From assembly GCA_033763635.1 (NCBI GenBank), contig JANRKG010000098.1, forward strand, positions 1 to 27,880: DNA of 27,880 bases. The letters are read 5' to 3'. This DNA is from JANRKG01 sp033763635 (GTDB lineage Bacteria; Cyanobacteriota; Cyanobacteriia; GCF-001939115). The notes below the pieces were generated by a model, which was given only the letters and a program-made list of their open reading frames with translations, was not told the origin of the DNA and ran no database searches. This document shows positions 7,705 to 15,077 of this stretch, piece after piece; the first letter of the stretch is position 1, and every line of letters begins with the position of its first letter. The translations under genes and the position numbers were made by a program.

Positions 7705-8221
7705 AGAGATTCAATCTTCCTCACCGGAAGCCTCTCAACTTGCGGAGAAAGCGAAAGTTTCGAAGTGGCTTGCCGAAAATGGGTTCGACCATGAGCTTCT
7801 GGAACTGGACCAGTCGGGCATTGAGGTTTTGAAGATCGATCGCGATTTCCTGATTCCGATCGCGACAGCTCTCTATGCCTATGGATTTAACTACCTGCAA
7901 TGTCAGGGTGGTTATGATACGGGGCCAGGTCAGGATTTAGTCAGCTTTTACCATCTCACGAAGGTCGCTGATGATGTCACTTCACCGGAAGAGGTGCGCC
8001 TGAAGGTATTTCTACCGAGAGCAAATCCAACCATCCCTTCCGTTTACTGGATCTGGCGGACGGCGGATTGGCATGAGCGGGAAACCTACGATATGTTCGG
8101 GATTGTCTACGAAGGGCACCCCAACCTCAAGCGAATTCTCATGCCAGAGGACTGGGTTGGCTTCCCCTTGCGGAAAGACTACATCTCCCCTGATTTCTAC
8201 GAACTTCAGGATGCCTATTAA
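7697..8221 (+). CDS. ndhJ: NDH-1 subunit J (NdhJ)
   Basis: This 174-residue protein is homologous to the NuoC / 30 kDa subunit. The family signature is present in YWIWRTADWHERETYDMFGI and continues with HPNLKRILMPEDW and PLRKDY. It is part of the peripheral arm of NDH-1. The start is GTG at 7697, with AAGGAGG at 7681-7687, a near-perfect ribosome binding site lying inside the end of ndhK. Its stop is 2 bases from the stop of the convergent CpcT/CpeT-like gene, with no room for a terminator between them. Confidence 0.97.
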   Translation: MPEEIQSSSPEASQLAEKAKVSKWLAENGFDHELLELDQSGIEVLKIDRDFLIPIATALYAYGFNYLQCQGGYDTGPGQDLVSFYHLTKVADDVTSPEEVRLKVFLPRANPTIPSVYWIWRTADWHERETYDMFGIVYEGHPNLKRILMPEDWVGFPLRKDYISPDFYELQDAY

Positions 8222-8223
8222 GT

Positions 8224-8889
8224 CTATGGGGGTGTGATACGGCGGAACTGATAGGCTTCTTCCGCCGCACCCCAAATTTTTTTGCCGGAGGCATCGTAAC
8301 CCCGATCCCAGGTTTCCATACCATTGTTGTATAACACAATTCGATTCGTAATTCTGACCGCCCCTCGATAGTTTGCGGGGCACCCATCGGTTGCGGTACG
8401 CCCCACATAACTGCCTCCACTGGGCTTTAAATAAACGCTACAAACGATGCTTCCCAAATCCTGAAAGATGACAACCCGATCGCTCTCTAGACGATCGCAA
8501 AACTGTACCCACGCTTTCAATTGATTGGGCCGGAATGATCGTGATTCCACACTGGTTTTGGTAGCGCTGGGGGCAATTCGTAAAAAGCGCTGACGGTAGG
8601 GGCGATCGAGGCTGGAGACCGCAGCTTGCTCCTGATAAAGAAAAACAGCATCCTCTTGTGTTCCTCCATTCATGACCTTAACAGAACAGGTGGTCATGCG
8701 GATGGGGCTGGAAGAAACGTTATTGGCGGGTCGAGAGGTTAACTCCATGACTCCGATTAGGCGAGTGGCAACCTCTGTAACCTGGCGATCGAGGGGCAGG
8801 GTTGTTTGAGGTTCGCTGGTTTGGGCAGCGGCTGGAACTGCCCACAAAGACAGGCTCACAAAAATGACAGGGAGGGAGCGATCGTTCAT
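8224..8889 (-). CDS. CpcT/CpeT-like protein with export signal
   Basis: The 221-residue protein starts with a secretory signal (LPVIFVSLSLWAVPAAAQ, cleavage likely after the AAA). The mature part follows the CpcT/CpeT bilin-lyase pattern: VFLYQEQ, PYRQRFLRI, SIVCSVYLKPSG, YVGRTATDGCPANYRGAV, ITNRIVLYNNGMETWDRG and the ending KKIWGAAEEAYQFRR. CpcT-type enzymes attach phycocyanobilin to Cys-beta-153 of phycocyanin in the cytoplasm, so an exported copy is unlikely to do that job. It could bind a tetrapyrrole or another lipophilic ligand in the periplasm. TTG at 8901 has an AAGGAAA six bases upstream and would add four residues (LIPM) before the chosen ATG. It converges on ndhJ with a 2-base gap. 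Confidence 0.85.
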   Translation of the reverse strand: MNDRSLPVIFVSLSLWAVPAAAQTSEPQTTLPLDRQVTEVATRLIGVMELTSRPANNVSSSPIRMTTCSVKVMNGGTQEDAVFLYQEQAAVSSLDRPYRQRFLRIAPSATKTSVESRSFRPNQLKAWVQFCDRLESDRVVIFQDLGSIVCSVYLKPSGGSYVGRTATDGCPANYRGAVRITNRIVLYNNGMETWDRGYDASGKKIWGAAEEAYQFRRITPP

Positions 8890-9047
8890 CGGGATCAACA
8901 AGCAGTTTCCTTTTCTTTGCTTCTAGCACAACCTCCTAATTGAGAGGGAGGTTCCAGCCAGAGCCAACGGTAGAATAATATTAATTTCCAAAAAAATTCA
9001 GAAACTTTCTCGACTTATTTTATTGGTCAAATCCTTGAGGAGAGCGT

Positions 9048-9245
9048 ATGAAAATTAATTGTGCAGAAGCTTGCGTGAATGGGTGTGTTTTAGGAGATAA
9101 ATGCCCCAACCTTGAATACCGAGAGGCTGCATCCCAGTTTGTGAAAGAAACCTCGCTCGATCGCATTTTAGAAATTGCCGAAGAAAGCCTCCAGAAACGG
9201 ATGTCTCGCCCGCCTCAGTGGGTTTTGCCCGATGATCCCCAATAA
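9048..9245 (+). CDS. Small four-cysteine protein, conserved hypothetical
   Basis: This 65-residue protein has AGGAGA about 6 bases before the ATG, a strong start. Four cysteines cluster at the N-terminus (C5, C9, C13, C19; spacing C-x3-C-x3-C-x5-C, in CAEACVNGCVLGDKCPN). The remainder is a charged helix (LDRILEIAEESLQKRM) and a short tail PPQWVLPDDPQ. The Cys spacing suggests metal or Fe-S binding, but I know no named family. It resembles small cyanobacterial hypothetical proteins I have seen, without a function. It is followed by a 10-base tandem repeat and then ispG, on the same strand. Confidence 0.8.
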   Translation: MKINCAEACVNGCVLGDKCPNLEYREAASQFVKETSLDRILEIAEESLQKRMSRPPQWVLPDDPQ

Positions 9246-9246
9246 G

Positions 9247-9270
9247 AGTCAGTAACAGTCAGTAACAGTC
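9247..9270 (+). repeat. Short tandem repeat after the four-cysteine gene
   Basis: The 10-base unit AGTCAGTAAC occurs twice in tandem and a third time in part (AGTC), starting right after the stop codon at 9243-9245. No hairpin or T-run goes with it. It is most likely slippage or neutral sequence. Confidence 0.8.
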
Positions 9271-9401
9271 ATTGATCCATTTCAACGGAATTCATTGACA
9301 ACTTTAGGTCACCTTGCAAGTTAAAGGGGACCGCTCTATGGCAATCTAAGAACTAGGTCAAGATTTCATTCCTTTTTGCTGTAGAGCTTCTGCCGATCCC
9401 T

Positions 9402-10628
9402 ATGCAAACACTACCCAATCCTGTTAGTGCGACTCCCACTGCTTCCCAGTGGTCTACAGATACCACCATTCATCGTCGGAAGACTCGCCCGGTACCCGTA
9501 GGAGATATCATCGTCGGAGGGGGTTATCCGGTTGTTGTTCAGTCCATGATCAACGAAGATACCCTCGATATTGATGGCTCCGTTGCAGCGATTCGCCGCC
9601 TCCATGAAGTTGGGTGTGAAATTGTGCGGGTCACAGTCCCCAGCATGGCCCATGCTTATGCCCTGGCGGATATTCAGCAAAAATTACAGACAACCTATCG
9701 GCGCGTTCCCCTGGTTGCGGATGTTCATCACAATGGCATGAAGATTGCCCTGGAAGTTGCGAAGCACATTGATAAGGTGCGGATTAATCCAGGGTTATAT
9801 GTGTTCGAGAAATCCAGAACCGATCGCACTGAATACACCCAATCTGAATTTGACGAGATTGGGGAGAAGATTCGGGAAACCCTGGCCCCCCTCGTGATCT
9901 CCCTACGGGATCAAGGCAAGTCGATGCGAATTGGGGTCAATCATGGCTCCCTCGCAGAGCGGATGTTGTTCACCTACGGGGACACCCCAGAGGGGATGGT
10001 GCAGTCTGCCCTGGAATTTATCCGGATTTGTGAATCTCTGGATTTCAAGAATATTGTGATTTCCATGAAGGCATCACGAGTTCCGGTGATGATCGCAGCC
10101 TATCGGCTGATGGTACAGCGCATGGACGAGTTAGGGATGGATTATCCGCTCCACTTGGGCGTAACGGAGGCTGGGGATGGGGAGTACGGACGTATCAAAT
10201 CGACTGCGGGGATCGCGACCCTCTTAGCGGATGGGATCGGGGATACGATTCGCGTTTCCCTCACGGAAGCGCCAGAGAAAGAGATCCCCGTCTGCTACAG
10301 CATTCTCCAGGCGTTAGGGCTGCGAAAAACGATGGTGGAGTATGTCGCCTGTCCCTCCTGTGGTCGGACCCTCTTCAATCTGGAAGACGTGCTACACAAG
10401 GTTCGAGAAGCAACCAAGCATTTGACAGGCCTGGATATCGCAGTGATGGGCTGTATTGTCAATGGGCCTGGAGAAATGGCAGATGCCGACTATGGGTATG
10501 TTGGAAAGCAAGCTGGCTATATCGCTCTGTATCGAGGTCGTGAGGAAATCAAGCGAGTTCCAGAGGAGCAGGGGGTTGAGGAACTGATCAACCTCATCAA
10601 GGCCGATGGTCGTTGGGTTGATCCCTAG
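9402..10628 (+). CDS. ispG: 4-hydroxy-3-methylbut-2-enyl diphosphate synthase (IspG/GcpE)
   Basis: This 408-residue enzyme of the MEP isoprenoid pathway reductively converts methylerythritol cyclodiphosphate to HMBPP, using electrons from ferredoxin in cyanobacteria. The N-terminal TIM-barrel blocks are visible (GGGYPVVVQSM, DVHHNG, RINPG). The C-terminal 4Fe-4S domain has ligands C317 and C320 (ACPSCGRTLFNLEDV), then C351 and the catalytic Glu in GCIVNGPGE. Length matches the family. The ATG at 9402 lacks a clear ribosome binding site, but the N-terminal sequence in front of HRRKTRPVPVGD is of normal length. The gene is monocistronic in appearance, with a terminator hairpin at 10650-10681. 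Confidence 0.98.
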   Translation: MQTLPNPVSATPTASQWSTDTTIHRRKTRPVPVGDIIVGGGYPVVVQSMINEDTLDIDGSVAAIRRLHEVGCEIVRVTVPSMAHAYALADIQQKLQTTYRRVPLVADVHHNGMKIALEVAKHIDKVRINPGLYVFEKSRTDRTEYTQSEFDEIGEKIRETLAPLVISLRDQGKSMRIGVNHGSLAERMLFTYGDTPEGMVQSALEFIRICESLDFKNIVISMKASRVPVMIAAYRLMVQRMDELGMDYPLHLGVTEAGDGEYGRIKSTAGIATLLADGIGDTIRVSLTEAPEKEIPVCYSILQALGLRKTMVEYVACPSCGRTLFNLEDVLHKVREATKHLTGLDIAVMGCIVNGPGEMADADYGYVGKQAGYIALYRGREEIKRVPEEQGVEELINLIKADGRWVDP

Positions 10629-10649
10629 ACAATTAAGCTGAAAAGTCTG

Positions 10650-10686
10650 AGGTTGGAAAGCAGTGAAGGGTTTTCCAACCTTTCTT
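10650..10686 (+). terminator. Terminator after ispG
   Basis: AGGTTGGAAA (10650-10659) pairs perfectly with TTTCCAACCT (10672-10681) across a 12-base loop and is followed by TTCTTTT. It lies 22 bases past the ispG stop. The loop is rather long, but the position and the T-rich tail fit an intrinsic terminator. Confidence 0.75.
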
Positions 10687-11144
10687 TTATGAAGAATCTG
10701 CTTACTTTTAATTTCCTGTAAATTTTAGGTTGAGGCTACCTGAGTAAAGTTGTTATAGTCAACATACGGTGTTACTGACTTTCTAACCTTCTTGAAGGGA
10801 TAGTGACTGCACAGGTAGGCCGATTTTAGTTTCAACTTTGGTTTCAACTTTGGTTTCTTCTCCGGGTTTAAAGGATTGATTTCCGTATCTTAATTTCTAT
10901 CGGTGAATCTTACCTTCCTGGTTGAGGATACTGGGTTATTGATAGGTTCCTATTAATAATTAGTCGGTTAAACCTGCTGATGCTAAACCTGTTAATTTCA
11001 ATTGATTGGCAATCTAATTCGTGTGACTTAGCTAATCGTGCTGTCAGGGTAACTTGTCAGAAACCATGAGTTGGCTTTGTAAGAAGGGTGTGGGGTTCGT
11101 GAATTGATTTCCCTTCCAAGCAATCGCTTCAAAACAATAAAAGT
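10687..11144 (+). promoter_or_regulatory. Long gene-free leader before the processing protease
   Basis: About 460 bases hold no ORF that looks like a protein and no tRNA. A 12-base unit GTTTCAACTTTG is repeated 2.4 times at 10829-10857. The remainder is AT-rich and T-rich on the plus strand, with scattered short direct repeats. It presumably contains the promoter and 5' untranslated region of the protease gene, but I cannot place a promoter with confidence. Confidence 0.4.
10829..10857 (+). repeat. 12-base tandem repeat, 2.4 copies
   Basis: GTTTCAACTTTG occurs at 10829-10840 and again at 10841-10852, followed by GTTTC. It lies in the gene-free leader about 290 bases before the protease start. 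Confidence 0.85.
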
Positions 11145-12443
11145 ATGATCATTTCAAAGCGTGGTCTTGTTCTAGGTGCAACAACATTCGTTGTTTCCGC
11201 TTTGGCTGTTACCGGTGCTTTTCTTCACCTGAATTCCAACAAAGGAGCCGCCTTTTTTAGAGAAAGTCCTAAAGAAGTGGTTGATGAAGTCTGGCAAATC
11301 ATCGATCGCAACTATGTCGATGCCACCTTCAATCAGGTCGATTGGAAGTCAGTGCGTTCCGAGTATCTCAATCGCAACTACACCAATAAAGAAGAAGCCT
11401 ATAAAGCGGTTCGGGAGATGCTGAAAAAGCTGAACGATCCCTACACTCGCTTTATGGACCCGGATGAATTTAGAAATATGCAGATTGATACCTCGGGTGA
11501 ATTAACCGGGGTAGGGATTCAGCTAGCCCAGGATGAAGAAACGAAGCGCCTGGTCGTGGTGTCTCCCATTGAAGATTCCCCTGCGGCGGCGGCTGGAGTT
11601 TTAGCCAAGGATATCATTGTCAAGATTGACAGTAAGACGACAGAGGGGATGGGAGTTGATAAAGCTGTCACCTTGATTCGGGGGCCTGTCGGCACCCGCG
11701 TAACCCTGACAATTCTGCGGGGGGGTAAGGAGATGGTGTTCAATCTCCAGCGGCAGCGGATTGAAATTCATCCTGTGCGCTTCAGCGTTCGGAAAGATGC
11801 AACCACGGGTTCGAACATCGGATATATTCGCCTGGTACAGTTTAGTGCAAATGCCGCTGGGGAAATGCGGGAAGCGATTCAAAAGCTGGAACAACAGAAA
11901 GTGGAAGGGTATGTGATGGACCTCCGCTCCAACCCCGGTGGCTTGCTGTACTCCAGTATTGAGATCGCTCGGATGTGGCTGCAAGAAGGCTCGATCGTCT
12001 CTACCGTAAACCGTCAGGGTGTGACTGACTTGGAAAGGGCGAATCGTAAGGCTCTGACTGACAAGCCACTGGTCATTCTGGTCGATGGTGGTTCTGCAAG
12101 TGCAAGTGAAATCCTATCAGGTGCCTTGAAAGACAATAACCGAGCCACCCTGGTAGGAACCAAGACCTTCGGAAAGGGTTTGGTGCAGTCTGTTCGGGGA
12201 TTAGGGGATGGGTCTGGGGTTGCGGTGACGATCGCGAAATACCTTACACCCAATGGAACGGATATCAACAAGCACGGAATTAAGCCAGATATTGTGATTG
12301 AGTTGAATGATGCCCAGCGACAAACCCTCAGCCGGGATCGCGATAAGATTGGCACTCTCGACGATCCCCAATACGCGAAAGCCTTGCAGGTTTTAAATCA
12401 GCGCATTGCTGGTCAACGGGGGACTCGCGCTGAATCTAAATAG
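11145..12443 (+). CDS. Carboxyl-terminal processing protease, S41 family
   Basis: This 432-residue protein has an N-terminal signal or anchor (about residues 6-29), so it acts in the lumen or periplasm. Residues 35-110 form the N-terminal helical domain, and about 115-200 form a PDZ domain (SGELTGVGIQL, AGVLAKDIIVKID, TLIRGP). The tail-specific peptidase domain runs to about 400. The catalytic serine is S319 in GGSASASEIL and the lysine is K344 in GTKTFGKGLVQS. Cyanobacteria carry several paralogues, including CtpA, which matures D1. The N-terminus (RGLVLGAT, FFRESPKEVVDEVWQII) looks more like the CtpB/CtpC type than CtpA, so I give no symbol. No strong ribosome binding site is seen before the ATG. 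Confidence 0.95.
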   Translation: MIISKRGLVLGATTFVVSALAVTGAFLHLNSNKGAAFFRESPKEVVDEVWQIIDRNYVDATFNQVDWKSVRSEYLNRNYTNKEEAYKAVREMLKKLNDPYTRFMDPDEFRNMQIDTSGELTGVGIQLAQDEETKRLVVVSPIEDSPAAAAGVLAKDIIVKIDSKTTEGMGVDKAVTLIRGPVGTRVTLTILRGGKEMVFNLQRQRIEIHPVRFSVRKDATTGSNIGYIRLVQFSANAAGEMREAIQKLEQQKVEGYVMDLRSNPGGLLYSSIEIARMWLQEGSIVSTVNRQGVTDLERANRKALTDKPLVILVDGGSASASEILSGALKDNNRATLVGTKTFGKGLVQSVRGLGDGSGVAVTIAKYLTPNGTDINKHGIKPDIVIELNDAQRQTLSRDRDKIGTLDDPQYAKALQVLNQRIAGQRGTRAESK

Positions 12444-12467
12444 GGTTACTCCTGAAATCCTTTCGTT

Positions 12468-12665
12468 CTAATTTGGTTGACATTTGCCCGCTCGAATTAA
12501 CCCAATTCGGCGGGCAAGTGCTTCTGATTCGGACTCAAACGGACCCCACCGATCGAGTTGCTCTGGACCTTGGGGATCAAGTGGGGTCGGTAGTTGGTTC
12601 GCAGGAACTACCTCACAGTGCCCCGTTGCGGTTTTGACGATAAACCAGCTTTCTTGTTGAGTCAT
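12468..12665 (-). CDS. Small conserved cyanobacterial protein
   Basis: From ATG at 12665 this is a 65-residue soluble protein: WFIVKTATGHCEVVPANQLP, then DRWGPFESESEALARRIGLI and the ending RAGKCQP. The WGPFES...A..RR..LIRAGKC pattern is one I recognise from short cyanobacterial hypothetical proteins that lack a named function. A longer form starting with TTG at 12737 would add residues of unlike composition and is less likely. The 3' end, codons for ARRIGLIRAGK, coincides with a 14-pair inverted repeat at 12484-12517. It is convergent with the protease gene, with a 24-base gap. Confidence 0.7.
   Translation of the reverse strand: MTQQESWFIVKTATGHCEVVPANQLPTPLDPQGPEQLDRWGPFESESEALARRIGLIRAGKCQPN
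12484..12517. repeat. Inverted repeat at the end of the 65-residue gene
   Basis: TTGCCCGCTCGAATT (12484-12498) pairs with AATTCGGCGGGCAA (12504-12517) over a five-base loop, with a single bulged T. The stem is GC-rich at its base and lies between the convergent protease gene and this small gene, within the small gene's coding sequence. There is no T-run on either side, so it may act as a transcript-end stabiliser or weak terminator. Confidence 0.6.
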
Positions 12666-12785
12666 AGAACTGATGGATTGAAATCGGTAATGAGGACCAC
12701 ATGCATTTATTCTCCTCTTCTGGTAGATTTTTCCCAACCATACTTTGGCTAATTTTGAGAGAGCTATTCTGACAGGAGTAATTAA

Positions 12786-13154
12786 ATGGGTTGGCTACAA
12801 AGAATTTTTGGGCGGGGCGGGGCTGAACAAGCCAATGCGGGTGTCGCATCGGTCACGAACGTTGCAGCAGAAGCCCCTGCGGAAGCGCCTCCTGAGGGAA
12901 GCCCAATTCCTCCGGAACGAGTGGGGCTGAATGGGGAGTACGACCAGAGTGGGTTGGCAAAGCGCGTGGCCCAGGCTTTTGATAACGATTCCACCCTGGA
13001 TGATATTGAAACCCTGTGGGTTGCCCAGTTGGGTAGCACAGTTGTTTTGAAGGGAAGCGTCCCGAATCAGGGCCTTTTAGATAAGGTTGTGTCGATTGCC
13101 CGGAGCGTGAATGGGGCAACCGCTGTACAGACCGACCAGGTGTCGATCGGCTAA
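12786..13154 (+). CDS. BON-domain protein
   Basis: This 122-residue protein starts at ATG 12786 with AGGAG about 8 bases upstream. Residues 1-50 are a short basic head (MGWLQRIFGRGG) and an alanine/proline-rich linker. Residues about 55-120 (LAKRVAQAFDNDSTLDDIET, VVLKGSVPNQGLLDKVVSIA, VQTDQVSIG) fit a BON domain: a helix, a strand carrying the V-L-K-G-x-V core, and a second helix followed by a strand. BON domains bind phospholipid or other hydrophobic surfaces and are common in envelope-stress proteins such as OsmY. There is no signal peptide, which would put it in the cytoplasm or on the membrane face. It lies 77 bases before the DUF937 gene, with a stable hairpin between. Confidence 0.82.
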   Translation: MGWLQRIFGRGGAEQANAGVASVTNVAAEAPAEAPPEGSPIPPERVGLNGEYDQSGLAKRVAQAFDNDSTLDDIETLWVAQLGSTVVLKGSVPNQGLLDKVVSIARSVNGATAVQTDQVSIG

Positions 13155-13162
13155 CCAGGCTG

Positions 13163-13184
13163 GGGGTGCGATCGAGCGCACCCC
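13163..13184 (+). terminator. Hairpin after the BON gene (weak terminator or processing element)
   Basis: GGGGTGCG (13163-13170) pairs fully with CGCACCCC (13177-13184) over a six-base loop, 8 bases after the BON stop. The stem is very GC-rich, but no T-run follows, so termination is uncertain. It includes the HIP1-like GCGATCGAGCGC motif. Confidence 0.5.
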
Positions 13185-13231
13185 AACTGCATCATTCCAA
13201 CCCCTCTTCAAATCGTTTTTGAATTAAAAAT

Positions 13232-13762
13232 ATGGGTCTTTTTGATCAAGTTTTAGGTGCCATCAGCAATCCCAATCAGCAAGCCACCCCCGATCAGTTT
13301 GGAATGATCCTCAATACGCTGCAACAGGTTGGAGGACAATACGGGGTAGATCCTGCCATGAGCCAAACCCTACTTTCTCTGGTGGGGCAGCATGTCCGTT
13401 CTTCTCTGCAACAGAAGCAAGCAAACGGGGGACGGGAAGAAGTTGCATCCATTATCAATCAATTTAATGGGGTAAATCCCAACTCCCAGGCAGTCCAGGC
13501 AGTCTTTTCACCGAATCAGGAACAACAGGTTGCCCAGGATGTTGCTCAGAAAACAGGCATCTCCGCCCAATCGGTGCAAATGCTCCTCCCTGTTTTGATT
13601 CCCCTGGTTCTGAACTTTCTCCAGAGTGGGGCCAGCCCACAGGGGAGTCAGGGAAACAATAATCCGGTGCTGAACCAGTTTCTTGACTCCGATCGCGATG
13701 GGGATGTAGATATTGGGGATGCGATGGCAATGGCAGGGCGTTTTCTAAGCCAGCCTCGTTAG
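13232..13762 (+). CDS. DUF937-family protein with EF-hand-like tail
   Basis: This 176-residue protein has the DUF937-type helical repeat pattern: MGLFDQVLGAIS, DQFGMILNTLQQVGG, MSQTLLSLVGQHV, VAQKTGISAQSVQMLLPVLI. It is rich in Q and N and lacks a signal peptide. The C-terminus carries DSDRDGDVDIGD (152-163), an EF-hand or dockerin-like calcium loop with acids at 152, 154, 156, 158 and 163, following a Q/G/N-rich linker. Relatives with the same DxDxDG tail occur in cyanobacteria, and no function is established. It lies between the BON gene and nagA, 18 bases before nagA. Confidence 0.85.
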   Translation: MGLFDQVLGAISNPNQQATPDQFGMILNTLQQVGGQYGVDPAMSQTLLSLVGQHVRSSLQQKQANGGREEVASIINQFNGVNPNSQAVQAVFSPNQEQQVAQDVAQKTGISAQSVQMLLPVLIPLVLNFLQSGASPQGSQGNNNPVLNQFLDSDRDGDVDIGDAMAMAGRFLSQPR

Positions 13763-13780
13763 CGAAATCCATCAATTCCT

Positions 13781-14956
13781 ATGTCCTTGACCGACATCGA
13801 CTCCCTTGATTTGGTAAATGCTCGACTGGTAGGCCATCCCGGTATCTGGTGGATACGGGTGCGATCGGGCGTGATTGAAGCAATGGGGCTGACGGACTCT
13901 CAAGGGCAAGCCTCCAAACAGGGGAAAACGGTCGATCTGGAGGCCGATTGGATTTCGCCGGGGGGAGTCGATCTTCAGATTAACGGAGCGCTGGGACTGG
14001 CTTTTCCTGATTTGAAGCCCGGAGACGAATCAGCCCTGCTAGAAATCAGTCGCCTACTCTGGCAACAAGGGGTTGAGTTTTTTCTACCGACGATCGTTAC
14101 GACTTCGGTAGAGAACATTCATCGGTCTCTGGCCTTTCTGTCCCACTTCAAGACCCAGGTTGAGCGCAAGAATCCCCAGAACTGCGCCCGCATCTTAGGC
14201 GTTCATCTGGAAGGTCCATTTCTGAACTTTGAAAAGCGGGGTGCCCATCCTCCAGAGTATCTACTGCCCCTGACCCTGGAGCAGGTAAAGCGGGTTTTAG
14301 GGGAGCATGGGTCGATCGTCACGCTCATGACCTTGGCCCCCGAACTAGATGAAACGGGCCAGGTGATTCCCTATCTCAAGTCTTTGGGGATGACCGTAAG
14401 TTTGGGACACTCCCAGGCAACGGCTGCCCAGGCAAGTCGAGCCTTTGAACAGGGAGCCTCAATGGTGACGCACGCCTTCAATGCGATGCCGGGGTTACAT
14501 CATCGGGAACCGGGGTTATTGGGGGCTGCGATCGTCCATCCTCATGTCTACTGCGGTCTGATTGCCGACGGGCAGCATGTTTCCCCAACCATGCTGGATT
14601 TGTTGCTGAGGGCCAGCGATTACGAGCGAGGCATCTTTCTGGTCAGTGATGCCCTGTCTCCTTTAGGATTGCCAGATGGGTTCTATCCCTGGGATACGCG
14701 CCAGATTGAAGTGCGAGACGGAACCGCTCGCCTCCCTGATGGAACGCTCTCTGGAACCACCCTTTCCCTCCTGGCAGGCACGAAGAATCTGGTGAAGTGG
14801 GGGATTTGCGCTCCAGAACGGGCGATCGCCCTGGCGACCCTAGCTCCTCGCCGCGCTCTGGGAATTGCCGATCTGGCCCCTGGTCAGCCCGCCCATCTAC
14901 TCCGATGGCGCTGGACAGATAACACCCAAACGTTAGATTGGCAGTGGGTTGAATAG
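13781..14956 (+). CDS. nagA: N-acetylglucosamine-6-phosphate deacetylase
   Basis: This 391-residue amidohydrolase removes acetate from GlcNAc-6-phosphate. Metal and catalytic residues are visible: E144 in HLEGPF, H210 in SLGHSQA, H231 in THAFNAM, and the general base D290 in VSDALSP. PGGVDLQINGALG near the start replaces the usual PGFIDLQINGxxG with a small change. The substrate loop residues GLIADGQHV are intact. It likely recycles amino sugars from cell wall turnover. No nagB or transporter is nearby, so the step appears to stand alone here. No clear ribosome binding site is seen before ATG 13781, and the 18-base gap to the previous gene suggests co-transcription. Confidence 0.95.
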   Translation: MSLTDIDSLDLVNARLVGHPGIWWIRVRSGVIEAMGLTDSQGQASKQGKTVDLEADWISPGGVDLQINGALGLAFPDLKPGDESALLEISRLLWQQGVEFFLPTIVTTSVENIHRSLAFLSHFKTQVERKNPQNCARILGVHLEGPFLNFEKRGAHPPEYLLPLTLEQVKRVLGEHGSIVTLMTLAPELDETGQVIPYLKSLGMTVSLGHSQATAAQASRAFEQGASMVTHAFNAMPGLHHREPGLLGAAIVHPHVYCGLIADGQHVSPTMLDLLLRASDYERGIFLVSDALSPLGLPDGFYPWDTRQIEVRDGTARLPDGTLSGTTLSLLAGTKNLVKWGICAPERAIALATLAPRRALGIADLAPGQPAHLLRWRWTDNTQTLDWQWVE

Positions 14957-15077
14957 CACCTACTGTTCTTTAAAAACCATCTGTCGATGCACCTGAAGGG
15001 GAAGGTGCCTGGGATTTCTCCCCCCTTAATGTGATAAATATTAGATTTGTTAATAAACTTTTGTAGAACCCAGGGTT

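Noticed and set aside
8012..8420. Minus-strand frames opposite ndhJ and the CpcT/CpeT-like gene
   Set aside because: They overlap well-recognised genes and have no protein-like composition.
14989..15008. GCACCT...AGGTGC hairpin after nagA
   Set aside because: The stem is only six pairs and no T-run follows, so a terminator call is not supported.
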